Shown: positions 16,894 through 25,836 of the stretch, piece by piece | Layout: the number at the start of each line of letters is the position of its first letter | How positions within the stretch are numbered: the stretch's first letter is position 1 | Assembly (NCBI GenBank): GCA_030523765.1 | Contig: JAUNHX010000019.1 | Span: 1 to 42,289 of the forward strand | Direction: 5' to 3' | DNA from: Bacteroidales bacterium | Lineage (GTDB): Bacteria; Bacteroidota; Bacteroidia; Bacteroidales; P3 | Length of the DNA: 42,289 nucleotides | Notes under the pieces: generated by a model | Told to the model about the DNA's origin: nothing | The model's database searches: none | The model's input: the letters and a program-made list of their open reading frames with translations, nothing else | Translations under genes and position numbers: made by a program

Positions 16894-18176
16894 AGAAAAT
16901 AGCTACCCATACACTTGGCTGCAAACTCAACTTTGCAGAAACATCTCAATTGGTACGCCAATTTATTGCTGCTGGTTACGAACCTGTTGATTTCCATCAG
17001 AAGGCCGATCTTTATGTGATCAACACTTGTACCGTTACCGCTATTGCCGAAAAGAAATGTCGCAACATTATTCGGCAGGCGGTGACTGCTAACCCTCAAG
17101 CCATTGTCGCTGTAATAGGTTGCTTTGCTCAGAACGCTGCTAACGAAATTGCACAGATAGAGGGGGTGGATATTATTCTGGGAAACAACGAGAAATACCA
17201 ACTGATGGAGGTTGTGGAGCAGCGAATGAACGCCATCAACAAACAACATCCTATTTGCAGTAGCAACGATACGCCCACCGCTTTCCATCTGAGCTATTCG
17301 ATGGGCGACCGTACGCGGACCTTCTTTAAGATTCAAGACGGATGCGATTATTTCTGCTCCTATTGTGCCATCCCCTTTGCTCGGGGACGTTCGCGTAGCG
17401 CTGGCATCGATGAAACGGTGGCCACTGCCCAAAAAATTGCTTCCGAAGGGGCCAAAGAGGTGGTTCTTACGGGTGTGAATACAGGTACTTTCGGACTTCA
17501 CCAGCATGAATCCTTTTTGGATTTACTGAAACGACTCGATGAGATAGAGGGGATAGCACGTTATCGTATCTCGAGCATCGAACCCAACTTATTGAGCGAT
17601 GATATTATCCGTTTTGTGTCTGAGTCGAAACGGTTTGCACATCATTTCCATATCCCTCTCCAAGCTGGAACCGACAAGGTGTTACGCCTTATGAATCGTA
17701 GATATGATACTGCCTTTTACGCTGATAAACTACGCAGCATCAAGGAACTGATGCCACACTGTTGTATTGCGGCCGACTTGATGATTGGCTTTTACGGGGA
17801 GGGGGAAGCGGAGTTTATGCAAACGCAACAGTATATTGATTCCCTGCCTCTTAGCTACCTACATGTATTCACCTATAGCGAACGTCCTAACACTCGCGCT
17901 CTTGCTTTCAAGGAAAAGATTCCTGTCCATCTACGACGTATCCATACCAACCTAATGCTTCAAATATCGGAACAGAAAAAGGAGGCTTTCTATCGTTCCA
18001 ATATCGGAAGAAAAGAGAAGGTTTTATGGGAAAGTGATGTCAAAGAGGGGATGATGCTTGGATTTACCGACAACTATCTGCGGGTTCAAACTCCTTATAA
18101 TGAAGGGTTGGTGAATACAATTCAAGAAGTAACCCTCGACCACTATCTACCTGAACACGAGGTATTCGACATATAG
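16890..18176 (+). CDS. mtaB: tRNA t6A37 methylthiotransferase MtaB
   Basis: A 428-residue radical-SAM methylthiotransferase that converts t6A to ms2t6A at position 37 of ANN-decoding tRNAs. The N-terminal UPF0004 domain carries the auxiliary-cluster cysteines in TLGCKLNFAE (Cys11), NTCTV and GCFAQ. The radical-SAM motif is Cys152-x3-Cys156-x2-Cys159 in DGCDYFCSYC. A C-terminal extension follows instead of a clear full TRAM domain, as is usual for this branch. HTLGCKLN rather than TYGCQMN separates it from MiaB. It overlaps the nitroreductase gene by four bases and ends with TAG. Confidence 0.93.
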   Translation: MKKIATHTLGCKLNFAETSQLVRQFIAAGYEPVDFHQKADLYVINTCTVTAIAEKKCRNIIRQAVTANPQAIVAVIGCFAQNAANEIAQIEGVDIILGNNEKYQLMEVVEQRMNAINKQHPICSSNDTPTAFHLSYSMGDRTRTFFKIQDGCDYFCSYCAIPFARGRSRSAGIDETVATAQKIASEGAKEVVLTGVNTGTFGLHQHESFLDLLKRLDEIEGIARYRISSIEPNLLSDDIIRFVSESKRFAHHFHIPLQAGTDKVLRLMNRRYDTAFYADKLRSIKELMPHCCIAADLMIGFYGEGEAEFMQTQQYIDSLPLSYLHVFTYSERPNTRALAFKEKIPVHLRRIHTNLMLQISEQKKEAFYRSNIGRKEKVLWESDVKEGMMLGFTDNYLRVQTPYNEGLVNTIQEVTLDHYLPEHEVFDI

Positions 18177-18214
18177 TCGTAACCTCATCTCCTTTAATAG
18201 TGATACCCATTTTT

Positions 18215-20392
18215 TTAATCGAAGAACTGCCAGATAACACCGAAATAGATAGCCATATCGCTTCCGGGCATATGGGGCAATGTCATGTAGTTTGTTGTAT
18301 TACTAAAATGATGCCCCATCATGGTGAAATCGATATTCTCCCATAATGCATTAAAGTGGGATACCCGAAGGTATATGTTGGCTTGTCGTACTTTCAAGGT
18401 AAGGAAATAGTCGGCCCATAGGTAATTACCTACTTCAATATCATCCTGACGATAGAAGGCTGCCAATGCAGGATTATATGCATCTGCTAGATAACGTGTG
18501 TGGTAACGCACATCAAATCCTGTCTGAACGCGTAGGGCTTTGTTGAATAATGTGATATCGGCAAACAAACTATTCTTGGTAGCAAATGTTGGTACTCGAA
18601 ACACCTCTTTGTTGGTGCTGTGCTGCAGCAAGAAGTGTCCTTGATAGTTGAACCATCCAAGTTGCAAATCGGTCTTTAATTCAAACTGACCTAGATAGGC
18701 GGTACCAACGTTATAGTGAGGATTGAGACTGCTATCTAGATAGAAAGCTCCTTGCTGGAAAGTGGTGGTTATTTGTGCTTCAGTCCACATCTTTTGCCGC
18801 AAAGTATCATTATGGAACCAATCCTTTTCCATGGTTATAAAGAGCATACGGCGATCCACTTTCTCTTGATGACCCCATGCTGATTCGTTGTTCCATTGGA
18901 AGTTATTTGATGCATATTGGTAATAGAACCAAGGAGCTGACATGAGAGAATAGTTGCCTCCAGCGGAATAGCTGCTGCTCTTAAATCTTCGTGTCCACAC
19001 TGCCTCCATCCGCTGATCGCCCCCTTCGGGATGATTGGCAATCATCTTAGAAACATCTAGTCGTAATAATGAGAGACCCAACTTGATCTGTGCCGATGCA
19101 AAAGGTTCGATACCTGACCAAAGGGATGAATCAAGGGATGAATAGTTAAATGAGCGCAGATGATATTGCACTCCGCCATATATCTTCAACGGATTGTGCC
19201 AAATGGAGTCGAGATAGGCATCGTTGGTCCAAAACAGACGGGTAGAGAAATGATGACTGATGGTGGAATCATAAATAACCGAATCGGTTATGAAGAAATG
19301 ATCATAATCATCGGCCATAGGATCGGTGTCATAATAATTGCGTTTGGAACGCTGATAGTTGACATTCAAACCGAAGACTCCCGTATTGAGCATCTTAGGT
19401 TTGGCTGCATAGAGGGTATCGTAAGCCACACTATCGCTCATCGTACTATCAGCTTCTGGCAACATCACGCTGCGCGGGATGATCTCGGTAACTTGCCGAA
19501 CGGTATTATAACTCTGATGAGCAAATAGTTCAATCTGTCGCCACTGATTGTCAGCTGCATAAAGCTTCACAGGAACACCCGCACGTGTAGAACTGGTGGT
19601 GGAATAGAAATAATCCTCGCTTTCAATACCACCATTCTCGTTTTGATTGAGACGGGTATAGATTACACCACCTTGCACTTGATAACGATTGTCGCGACTA
19701 TAATAATTTGTAGAATAATCGAGGTAATGATTCTTTAATGCGGAACGGGTGTATACCCCCTCGCGGACATAGAGATCATAATTGATAGCCATATTCCATC
19801 GAGGCATAATATTTTGAGAATGAGTTCCGTGAAACTGATTATCGGTATTTAGCGAACCACCAAATGCCAACGAGGTGTAGGGACGACGAACCTGATAGTA
19901 CTTGAGATTTTCCTGATCTCGCATATACCCTTGCTGCAATCCCAATAATGTTCCATTAAGGTTGGATAACGGATCGAGCTGTAAATGGGGCCGACCTAAT
20001 CCTCCTGCAGAAAGGTAGAAGGGGGCAAACACATTTTCAAGACAATCAGAATAGGCCATCCCTGATGGCTCCATAGAGGGATTCTCCACCTTGGGGATTT
20101 TCACCGAGGTGGCTGGCATTCTATACAGAAAGATGGCTCCTACCTGATCACGCTCATCCTCCTCTTTGTGACTGTAATCGATTCCTTGAGCCACTTGGTT
20201 CGAGGTAGAGGTGGTAGTATCACTACTGGATGAGAGGGAATTAGAAGAGGAAGAAGAGGTGCTCTTTTGACTGCTAGTAGATGAAGAACCGCTACGACTA
20301 ATAGTAGCACCCGACAACGTAGGCTTCTGCGCATAAACAATGCTCGCCGAAAAAATGATCAGTAGCAATAAAAAACACTTCTTCTTCAACAC
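18215..20392 (-). CDS. Putative outer-membrane porin
   Basis: A 725-residue protein with a signal peptide (about 1-21, ending VYA-Q), a Ser/Thr-rich low-complexity stretch (about 30-68) and a long region of alternating, aromatic-rich beta strands typical of a barrel. It resembles the Bacteroidetes putative-porin family (PF14121) in length and N-terminal layout (VKIPKVENP..., FYLSAGGLGRPHLQLDP). It is the last gene of the long minus-strand run, 12 bases after trxB. Substrate unknown. The C-terminus ends WQFFD, near but not at the usual terminal aromatic. Confidence 0.8.
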   Translation of the reverse strand: MLKKKCFLLLLIIFSASIVYAQKPTLSGATISRSGSSSTSSQKSTSSSSSNSLSSSSDTTTSTSNQVAQGIDYSHKEEDERDQVGAIFLYRMPATSVKIPKVENPSMEPSGMAYSDCLENVFAPFYLSAGGLGRPHLQLDPLSNLNGTLLGLQQGYMRDQENLKYYQVRRPYTSLAFGGSLNTDNQFHGTHSQNIMPRWNMAINYDLYVREGVYTRSALKNHYLDYSTNYYSRDNRYQVQGGVIYTRLNQNENGGIESEDYFYSTTSSTRAGVPVKLYAADNQWRQIELFAHQSYNTVRQVTEIIPRSVMLPEADSTMSDSVAYDTLYAAKPKMLNTGVFGLNVNYQRSKRNYYDTDPMADDYDHFFITDSVIYDSTISHHFSTRLFWTNDAYLDSIWHNPLKIYGGVQYHLRSFNYSSLDSSLWSGIEPFASAQIKLGLSLLRLDVSKMIANHPEGGDQRMEAVWTRRFKSSSYSAGGNYSLMSAPWFYYQYASNNFQWNNESAWGHQEKVDRRMLFITMEKDWFHNDTLRQKMWTEAQITTTFQQGAFYLDSSLNPHYNVGTAYLGQFELKTDLQLGWFNYQGHFLLQHSTNKEVFRVPTFATKNSLFADITLFNKALRVQTGFDVRYHTRYLADAYNPALAAFYRQDDIEVGNYLWADYFLTLKVRQANIYLRVSHFNALWENIDFTMMGHHFSNTTNYMTLPHMPGSDMAIYFGVIWQFFD

Positions 20393-20404
20393 TTCTAAAA
20401 ATAA

Positions 20405-21331
20405 TTATTTGTTCAAGAATCGTTCTACATCCATTGCTGCTACACATCCCTTGGCGGCAGCAACGATAGCTTGGCGGTAGTGGGGATCACAAACATCACC
20501 TGCTGCAAAAACACCCTCTACACTAGTAGCGCTGCTGGGGTTCTGTACTTTGATGTATCCTTCTGCATCGGTTTCTAACTGACCGTTTAGGAAGGCTGTC
20601 TGAGGCTGATGACCGATAGCTACGAAGAAACCAGCTATATCGATATGATACTTTTCGCCCGTCTTAACATTCTTCAAATCGGCACCTGTCACACCATCCA
20701 TATCATCACCACAAATCTCCTCAGTAACACTATTCCAAAGTACCTCAATCTTAGGATTGCTCAACACTTTGTGCTGCATAGCTTTGCTTGCACGCAACTC
20801 ATCACGGCGAACAATCTGGTAAACTTTATTGCAAAGAGTAGAAAGATAATTAGCCTCTTCGCAAGCGGTGTCACCACCTCCCACTACAGCCACATCAAGG
20901 TTCTTATAGAAGAAACCATCACAAGTAGCACAAGCTGATACTCCTTGTCCATAGAGTCTCTTCTCACTATCCAATCCTAGCCAACGGGCGGTTGCGCCAG
21001 TAGCAATAATGATTGTCTCGGCCTCAATCTCGCGTCCGCTGTCATCAACAGCATGGAAAGGACGACTGCTTAGATCGACCTTCTCGATAAGACCTGCACG
21101 GATCTCGGTACCAAAACGTTCGGCCTGTTTGCGGATATCGGCCATCATATCATTACCGGTAATACCCTCGGGGTAACCAGGGAAATTTTCAATCTCAGTA
21201 GTCATCGTCAACTGTCCATTAGGCTGCAAACCCTCATAGAGGATAGGTTTCAGATCGGCACGACCTGTATAGATGCCTGCAGTATATCCGGCAGGACCAG
21301 AACCGATAATCAAACAACGTGTTTTTTCCAT
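20405..21331 (-). CDS. trxB: Thioredoxin-disulfide reductase
   Basis: A 308-residue flavoprotein that reduces thioredoxin with NADPH. Motifs: FAD-binding GSGPAGYTAGIY (10-21), redox-active CATC (Cys134, Cys137), NADPH-binding GGGDTACEEA (151-160) and the C-terminal FAD motif VFAAGDVCD. The length is typical for the low-molecular-weight bacterial type. It sits between the small beta-barrel gene and the putative porin gene, within a set that is mostly envelope related. Confidence 0.95.
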   Translation of the reverse strand: MEKTRCLIIGSGPAGYTAGIYTGRADLKPILYEGLQPNGQLTMTTEIENFPGYPEGITGNDMMADIRKQAERFGTEIRAGLIEKVDLSSRPFHAVDDSGREIEAETIIIATGATARWLGLDSEKRLYGQGVSACATCDGFFYKNLDVAVVGGGDTACEEANYLSTLCNKVYQIVRRDELRASKAMQHKVLSNPKIEVLWNSVTEEICGDDMDGVTGADLKNVKTGEKYHIDIAGFFVAIGHQPQTAFLNGQLETDAEGYIKVQNPSSATSVEGVFAAGDVCDPHYRQAIVAAAKGCVAAMDVERFLNK

Positions 21332-21368
21332 ATTTCTTTATTTATTATGATTATTATATTATTATATT

Positions 21369-22007
21369 TTAAAAGTGATAGCTTACGCCAAGCATTACAT
21401 TGCGGCTAAAGACCCCTTTGTTGCTGCGGAAAATACGATAGGTACCCGTACCAGCCTCATCAACAATAGAGAGCATTGAATTATAGACACGACCCTCGAA
21501 GCCCCAATGGTCACCAACACGATACTGAAGATCGACAAAAAATGGCATACGATCCATCGATCGGAAGTTTCCTTCGGTAACAGGCGATTGTACACCTCCA
21601 TCGGATACGTAAGCAGTTGTCAGATAACCTGGCGCAACACCTACTCCTAATCGAGTGTGCGACCTAGTACCATCTATATTATAGGTCAGTGCTAACGGCA
21701 GTTGCACGTAAGTTAACCTAATGAGACGGTTGATATTAGGCACCCTCGAACCCTTTTGCATCATCCCTACTTCAACCATCATACGCCAAGGACTCTCTGT
21801 ATCGTCAGTTAGCGTAAAGGTGGTATTTACTCCCGCATGAAATCCGAACTGATTGTAGGACCCTGCATTGTCGCCATCTATCTGATTGAGGGTGATGCCC
21901 GCATTGATATTATAGTCGAAACGAGGAGTGCGATGACGGCGCTGACCCATAGCCGACACTGTTGTCAAAAGGAGTATTGCGAAGAGGATGAAAGTTTTAT
22001 TCTTCAT
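21369..22007 (-). CDS. Small outer-membrane beta-barrel protein
   Basis: A 212-residue protein with a signal peptide (about 1-22, ending AMG-Q) and alternating hydrophobic strands that end in the aromatic signature VMLGVSYHF. This matches the PorT-like/OmpA-like small barrels common in Bacteroidetes. Features such as FGFHAGVNTTFTL and MMVEVGMMQKGS are typical strands and turns. The exact role is unknown. It lies 30 bases after rfaE2 and 37 before trxB. Confidence 0.8.
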   Translation of the reverse strand: MKNKTFILFAILLLTTVSAMGQRRHRTPRFDYNINAGITLNQIDGDNAGSYNQFGFHAGVNTTFTLTDDTESPWRMMVEVGMMQKGSRVPNINRLIRLTYVQLPLALTYNIDGTRSHTRLGVGVAPGYLTTAYVSDGGVQSPVTEGNFRSMDRMPFFVDLQYRVGDHWGFEGRVYNSMLSIVDEAGTGTYRIFRSNKGVFSRNVMLGVSYHF

Positions 22008-22037
22008 TTAGATTATCGTATGCTAAGGTTATACATA

Positions 22038-22544
22038 TTAATCGGATTGTTTTGTTTCATTACTCTGCATCCGTTGAACGATAGAGGTTGTAGAGAATCC
22101 CTCCACAAAAGGCAATGTTAGCACTTTGCCTCCCCGTCCTGTAACAATATCATATCCTACTATCTTCTCTACCACATAGTCGCCACCCTTCACCAAAATA
22201 TCGGGTTGCACAGCTTGAATAAGATTGTAGGGGGTATCCTCATCAAAGAAGACTACATAGTCGACACACGCAAGAGCTGCTAAAACCAGAGCACGACTCA
22301 CCTCATCGTTGATAGGACGCATAGGACCTTTCAATCGTCGCACTGAAGCATCGCTATTCAAACCCAACACCAGCATGTCACCCAAATCGCGCGCCTGCGC
22401 TAAATAACTAATGTGTCCTCGATGCAATATATCAAAACATCCGTTGGTAAACACAACCTTTTTACCCTCACTTCTCGAAGCTAGTCGTTCCACCAACAAG
22501 GGGAGAGAGCACAGTTTATCTTGAATGGTTTCGAGGTGGGTCAT
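22038..22544 (-). CDS. rfaE2: Heptose-1-phosphate adenylyltransferase, RfaE2 type
   Basis: A 168-residue nucleotidyltransferase expected to make ADP-D-glycero-D-manno-heptose from the 1-phosphate and ATP for lipopolysaccharide or other glycans. Motifs: [18 protein letters not shown] (31-48) with the HxGH-type site HRGH (41-44), and VKGGDY and a late TTSIVQRM that matches the ISTT-like end. It is the stand-alone C-terminal half of HldE; the kinase half is not in the window. It lies 13 bases after the flippase-like gene. Confidence 0.9.
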   Translation of the reverse strand: MTHLETIQDKLCSLPLLVERLASRSEGKKVVFTNGCFDILHRGHISYLAQARDLGDMLVLGLNSDASVRRLKGPMRPINDEVSRALVLAALACVDYVVFFDEDTPYNLIQAVQPDILVKGGDYVVEKIVGYDIVTGRGGKVLTLPFVEGFSTTSIVQRMQSNETKQSD

Positions 22545-22557
22545 GATTTCTACAGTA

Positions 22558-23592
22558 TTAATAGGATTGAGGAATGCTTTTTTTCTTCATCGAGAAATAG
22601 ATCATGAAGACCATTCCTAACACAATATTCACTACTTGCTGCGAACCCCATAGCATCCATCCACATGCCAATCCCACAGGATCAGGAACAAGATAAATAT
22701 TCAATGACTGCTGCACTAAATAGGGGTAAGCTCCGATACCGCCTTGCGATACTGCCATACCTACTGAACCGAACAAATAAAGGATAAAGGCAGCCATAAA
22801 GGGCAGTCCTTGTGTTTCTGCAAAAGCTCCAAAGATGATATATCCGCCTAGAATATACAACACATATATCAATATGCTGTAGAAGACAAATAACAACGTA
22901 TTGAGGGGTCCTAGATGCAAGATACTCTTCAACCCATCGGCAAAACTAACAAAGAGCTGCTTGATTTTCTTTACGATAGGCTTCTCGTCAAGCTGCTGCT
23001 TAAAGATGCGATACACCACAAGAAGCAGCACCAATAAAACTACACCAGCACCCACTACAGCCGCAAGACTTGGAAGCGACTCCACTTTGGTAAGCAATGC
23101 ATTATATAACCAGTCTTTCAACGTATTGAACGCTAAAAGCAGACCTAACAACACCACCAATGCGAAAGCAAAGACATCGATAATACGTTCTGTTACCACT
23201 GTCCCCAACGATTTCTCGAGAGGAATCTTCTCGCTTGTACGAAGAGTGCCACAACGCATCACCTCACCCAAACGAGGGAAGGCCAAATTAGCCATATAGG
23301 CCACCACTACAGAACCAAAGGTATTAACTAAACTTGGTTTGATGCCCATAGGCTTGAAGAGCAACTGCCAACGCAGCGCCCTCACGAGATGACTCACTAT
23401 AGCCACCACCATAGCTAAAGCTACTGGTACCCAACGCGCATCAAGGAACGAAGCAACGAAGTACTTCATATCCTCTGGGTCCATCTTATGGAACGACCAG
23501 TAAATAAAAAAGAGACCAATGCCAATAAAGAGCACCAGCTTCAGTAGGTCGGCAAGTCTATTTTTTTGCTTCTTCATGCGGCAGTGTTTCAA
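22558..23592 (-). CDS. YbhN/UPF0104-type flippase-like membrane protein
   Basis: A 344-residue integral membrane protein with about eight hydrophobic segments. It belongs to the lysylphosphatidylglycerol-synthetase transmembrane-region group (YbhN/AglD2-like). Family landmarks are [35 protein letters not shown] and ERIIDVFAF in the first half and [21 protein letters not shown] in the second. Members are thought to move lipid-linked molecules or to support lipid synthesis. [10 protein letters not shown] has two possible starts (23592 or 23577). It begins 9 bases after panD. Confidence 0.85.
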   Translation of the reverse strand: MKHCRMKKQKNRLADLLKLVLFIGIGLFFIYWSFHKMDPEDMKYFVASFLDARWVPVALAMVVAIVSHLVRALRWQLLFKPMGIKPSLVNTFGSVVVAYMANLAFPRLGEVMRCGTLRTSEKIPLEKSLGTVVTERIIDVFAFALVVLLGLLLAFNTLKDWLYNALLTKVESLPSLAAVVGAGVVLLVLLLVVYRIFKQQLDEKPIVKKIKQLFVSFADGLKSILHLGPLNTLLFVFYSILIYVLYILGGYIIFGAFAETQGLPFMAAFILYLFGSVGMAVSQGGIGAYPYLVQQSLNIYLVPDPVGLACGWMLWGSQQVVNIVLGMVFMIYFSMKKKSIPQSY

Positions 23593-23601
23593 CGTTGGAG
23601 A

Positions 23602-23946
23602 TTATACCAAATGATTGTCTTTAGGGAAGATCACGGTAGGATGCCAGCGTTTGGCCTCCTCGAAATCCATAGAACAATAGGAGGCGATAATCACCAAATC
23701 GCCTACCGCAGCCTTATGGGCCGCAGCACCATTCAATCCAATAACGCCCGAACCTCGTTCGCCTTTAATGGCGTAGGTACTGAAGCGTTCACCATTGGTG
23801 ATATTGTATATATCCACACGTTCGTTTTCAATCATACCTGCAGCTTCCATCAATGCCTCATCGATGGTGATACTACCAATATAGTTTAGGTTGCCCTCTG
23901 TAATGGTAACTCTATGTATTTTAGATTTTAAAACTTCTATAAACAT
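23602..23946 (-). CDS. panD: Aspartate 1-decarboxylase proenzyme
   Basis: A 114-residue pyruvoyl enzyme that makes beta-alanine from aspartate for pantothenate and coenzyme A. The start at 23946 gives [13 protein letters not shown], the classical N-terminus, in place of a longer frame start at 24000. Self-cleavage is expected at Gly24-Ser25 within [21 protein letters not shown] holds further active-site residues. panC, often next to panD in this phylum, is not here. Confidence 0.93.
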   Translation of the reverse strand: MFIEVLKSKIHRVTITEGNLNYIGSITIDEALMEAAGMIENERVDIYNITNGERFSTYAIKGERGSGVIGLNGAAAHKAAVGDLVIIASYCSMDFEEAKRWHPTVIFPKDNHLV

Positions 23947-24012
23947 GAGTCTGATATTAGGTTTCTTTGAGAATTCGTTTTTCCTGTTTTGATACAACAA
24001 GTTGATTTGCCC

Positions 24013-24570
24013 CTATGCCAACACCCACCATAGGAGGATGATAACCACAAAGGCATATATAAAAATCCGACTAGCCGGTATCGGTTTCAAGTAATCCTCA
24101 TCATCGAAATCGAAACGGCGTCCAATACGATGACGGCGCATCCGCTCCATAATCTCCCTCCCTTGAGTAGATATACGCACTGGCCCTTCTTCGCCACCCT
24201 CCTGCTGCTCGCCTTGAGCCGCAAATCGAGGTTGGTAACTAAAGGTAGGCATCTTTCGTTTTCGGAACAAATCCTTCACCGTCAGCTTACTACGCTTTTT
24301 CCTATCCTCTTCATCAAGCTCGCGGAGACGCTGCTCAAAATACTCCAACTCTGCCGCAGCGGCTTCTTGCTTGGCTGTGTGACTAGCCAGTTGCTCCTGT
24401 TCAGAACCCTCCATCAACTCATCTTTACGAGGATCCTCAATGGGGGGGGTATCCTTTTTCTCGCTATAGCCATACTTCAACTTTGTCAGCTCCCACTCCT
24501 CCTTATCGGGGTCGTAGAAGCGAGGCTTATATTGGAAGCGGCGCGGACTTGGTGTAGGGAACATTGGCAT
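24013..24570 (-). CDS. Basic/acidic C-terminally anchored protein, unknown
   Basis: A 185-residue protein, highly charged, with one hydrophobic segment at the very C-terminus (about 167-184) and no signal peptide, which suggests a tail-anchored inner-membrane protein with its bulk in the cytoplasm. Two related motifs recur: FQYKPRFYDP (about 12-21) and FSYQPRFAAQ (about 110-119). A Glu/Arg/Lys-rich helix with coiled-coil character spans about 55-100. No family name is recalled, although the KPRFYDP element looks conserved. It lies between the folate ligase gene and panD. Confidence 0.75.
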   Translation of the reverse strand: MPMFPTPSPRRFQYKPRFYDPDKEEWELTKLKYGYSEKKDTPPIEDPRKDELMEGSEQEQLASHTAKQEAAAAELEYFEQRLRELDEEDRKKRSKLTVKDLFRKRKMPTFSYQPRFAAQGEQQEGGEEGPVRISTQGREIMERMRRHRIGRRFDFDDEDYLKPIPASRIFIYAFVVIILLWWVLA

Positions 24571-24616
24571 AGGGTAATAGTCCTTTCTTTTTTTAATACG
24601 CAGGGTTCAATGATGT

Positions 24617-25162
24617 TTACTTATCCTCCACCACAACAAAATCCATCGGCACATCGAATGGCTCAACGGGGATGGTGTCGAATAGTTGGAAGTTGAATGC
24701 CACACCCACCTTGTAAGCGTTGGGGGTTGATTTCAACAGGCGATCATAAAAACCGCGACCTCGACCAATCCTATTGTTTTGACGATCGAAAGCCACTCCA
24801 GGCACAACAATCATCTCCACCCGATCCAAATCGGTAAACTCGGGTCCTGTAGGTTCACCAATACCAAATTGGGGACCCGCTTGGAGGCATTCAGGGCCAG
24901 TATATTGACGAAGTCTAAGATCATCGCCATCAACACAAGGAAGCAGCATGCACTTAGATGAATACCAGCGATTGCAGAAATCATGGGTAAACACCTCATC
25001 GTCCATCGACCAATAAAGTAGTACCGTACGAGCCTGCTGGAACTGAGGAAGAGCCTCCACTCGCGCCATTACTTGCGCTGAGCGTTGTTTCTTTTCCTCG
25101 AGTGGCACCGCCTTTTTAGCGGCCCTCACCATCTTGCGGCATTCTGTCTTATCCATTATCAA
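24617..25162 (-). CDS. 5-formyltetrahydrofolate cyclo-ligase
   Basis: A 181-residue enzyme that converts 5-formyl-THF to 5,10-methenyl-THF with ATP. Landmarks: the Lys/Arg-rich N-terminus (KTECRKMVRAAKK), YWSMDDEVFT, and the nucleotide- and folate-binding segment IVVPGVAFDRQNNRIGRGRGFYDRLL (split at GRGRGFYDR for the P-loop-like part). The start could be the Met at 25162 or at 25156. It is the first gene of the run that leads to panD; a hairpin at 25239-25262 separates it from the DUF3127 gene. Confidence 0.9.
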   Translation of the reverse strand: MIMDKTECRKMVRAAKKAVPLEEKKQRSAQVMARVEALPQFQQARTVLLYWSMDDEVFTHDFCNRWYSSKCMLLPCVDGDDLRLRQYTGPECLQAGPQFGIGEPTGPEFTDLDRVEMIVVPGVAFDRQNNRIGRGRGFYDRLLKSTPNAYKVGVAFNFQLFDTIPVEPFDVPMDFVVVEDK

Positions 25163-25238
25163 TAATCGTTATTTGCTGTTTCTACTTCAACAAAAAATCA
25201 TCGAGGAATCGAGGTAATGCTACCTCAAAAAGAGCTGC

Positions 25239-25262
25239 ATAACCTCGACACCTCGGGGTTAT
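25239..25262 (-). terminator. Hairpin after the DUF3127 gene
   Basis: ATAACCTCGA (25239-25248) and TCGGGGTTAT (25253-25262) pair over 10 bases with one G-T pair and a 4-base loop. On the minus strand it lies 9 bases after the stop; a short T run follows 8 bases later, so termination may be partial. Confidence 0.55.
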
Positions 25263-25270
25263 CATCTTTA

Positions 25271-25669
25271 TTAGAAAGGAAGATCGTCGTTGCTATCGCC
25301 AGGCATCGATGTTGCAGGAGGCTGAGCAAAATTAGGTGCTGGAGCAGCAGGAGTAGCAGCGGGAGCACCAGCCATCGGGGCTGCGGGAGCACCCTGAACA
25401 GCAGCGGGATAAACACTGATGCAACGCAGATCGGTATACCAGCGATCGTTAAACTCGCGACTTTCAGGCGAGAAAGTCACCGTTACCATACTGTTCATAG
25501 CCAAACTATTAAGCATAGCAATACGATCTTCGCCAAACATATTGAAACAAACCTTACGAGGATAGGTGTCGGTTGTTTCGATTACAAAACCGCCACGAAC
25601 CCAAGGGCCGCGCTGCGATTCACCACTCTGCGTGGGCAAAATCAGAATAAGTCTTCCAGTAATTTCCAT
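25271..25669 (-). CDS. DUF3127 protein with SSB-like C-terminal tip
   Basis: A 132-residue protein. The first ~88 residues form a beta-rich, OB-like domain (MEITGRLILILPTQSGES..., WVRGGFVIET, KVCFNMFGEDR). A Pro/Ala-rich disordered linker follows (about 90-122), and the protein ends DSNDDLPF. That is the layout of a single-stranded DNA-binding protein, whose acidic tip (DDxxPF) recruits partner enzymes. The family is known as DUF3127; its role is unknown to me. It has its own promoter at 25751-25758. Confidence 0.85.
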   Translation of the reverse strand: MEITGRLILILPTQSGESQRGPWVRGGFVIETTDTYPRKVCFNMFGEDRIAMLNSLAMNSMVTVTFSPESREFNDRWYTDLRCISVYPAAVQGAPAAPMAGAPAATPAAPAPNFAQPPATSMPGDSNDDLPF

Positions 25670-25750
25670 ATCTTATTATACTTTTTTATAATTAATTATC
25701 AATTAAATGTATCGAACCAGTAAGCCTTAGCCACCGAATGATACAAAATG

Positions 25751-25758
25751 CAAAAATA
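25751..25758 (-). promoter_or_regulatory. -7 promoter element of the DUF3127 gene
   Basis: Minus-strand TATTTTTG, 82 bases before the start. No clear -33 element. Confidence 0.5.
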
Positions 25759-25836
25759 CAATTTTTATTTGAATCGTCAGTAGTTGTCAAACTATTTTTT
25801 CAACAACTTTTCACCAACCATATCTACCCAGCACTA

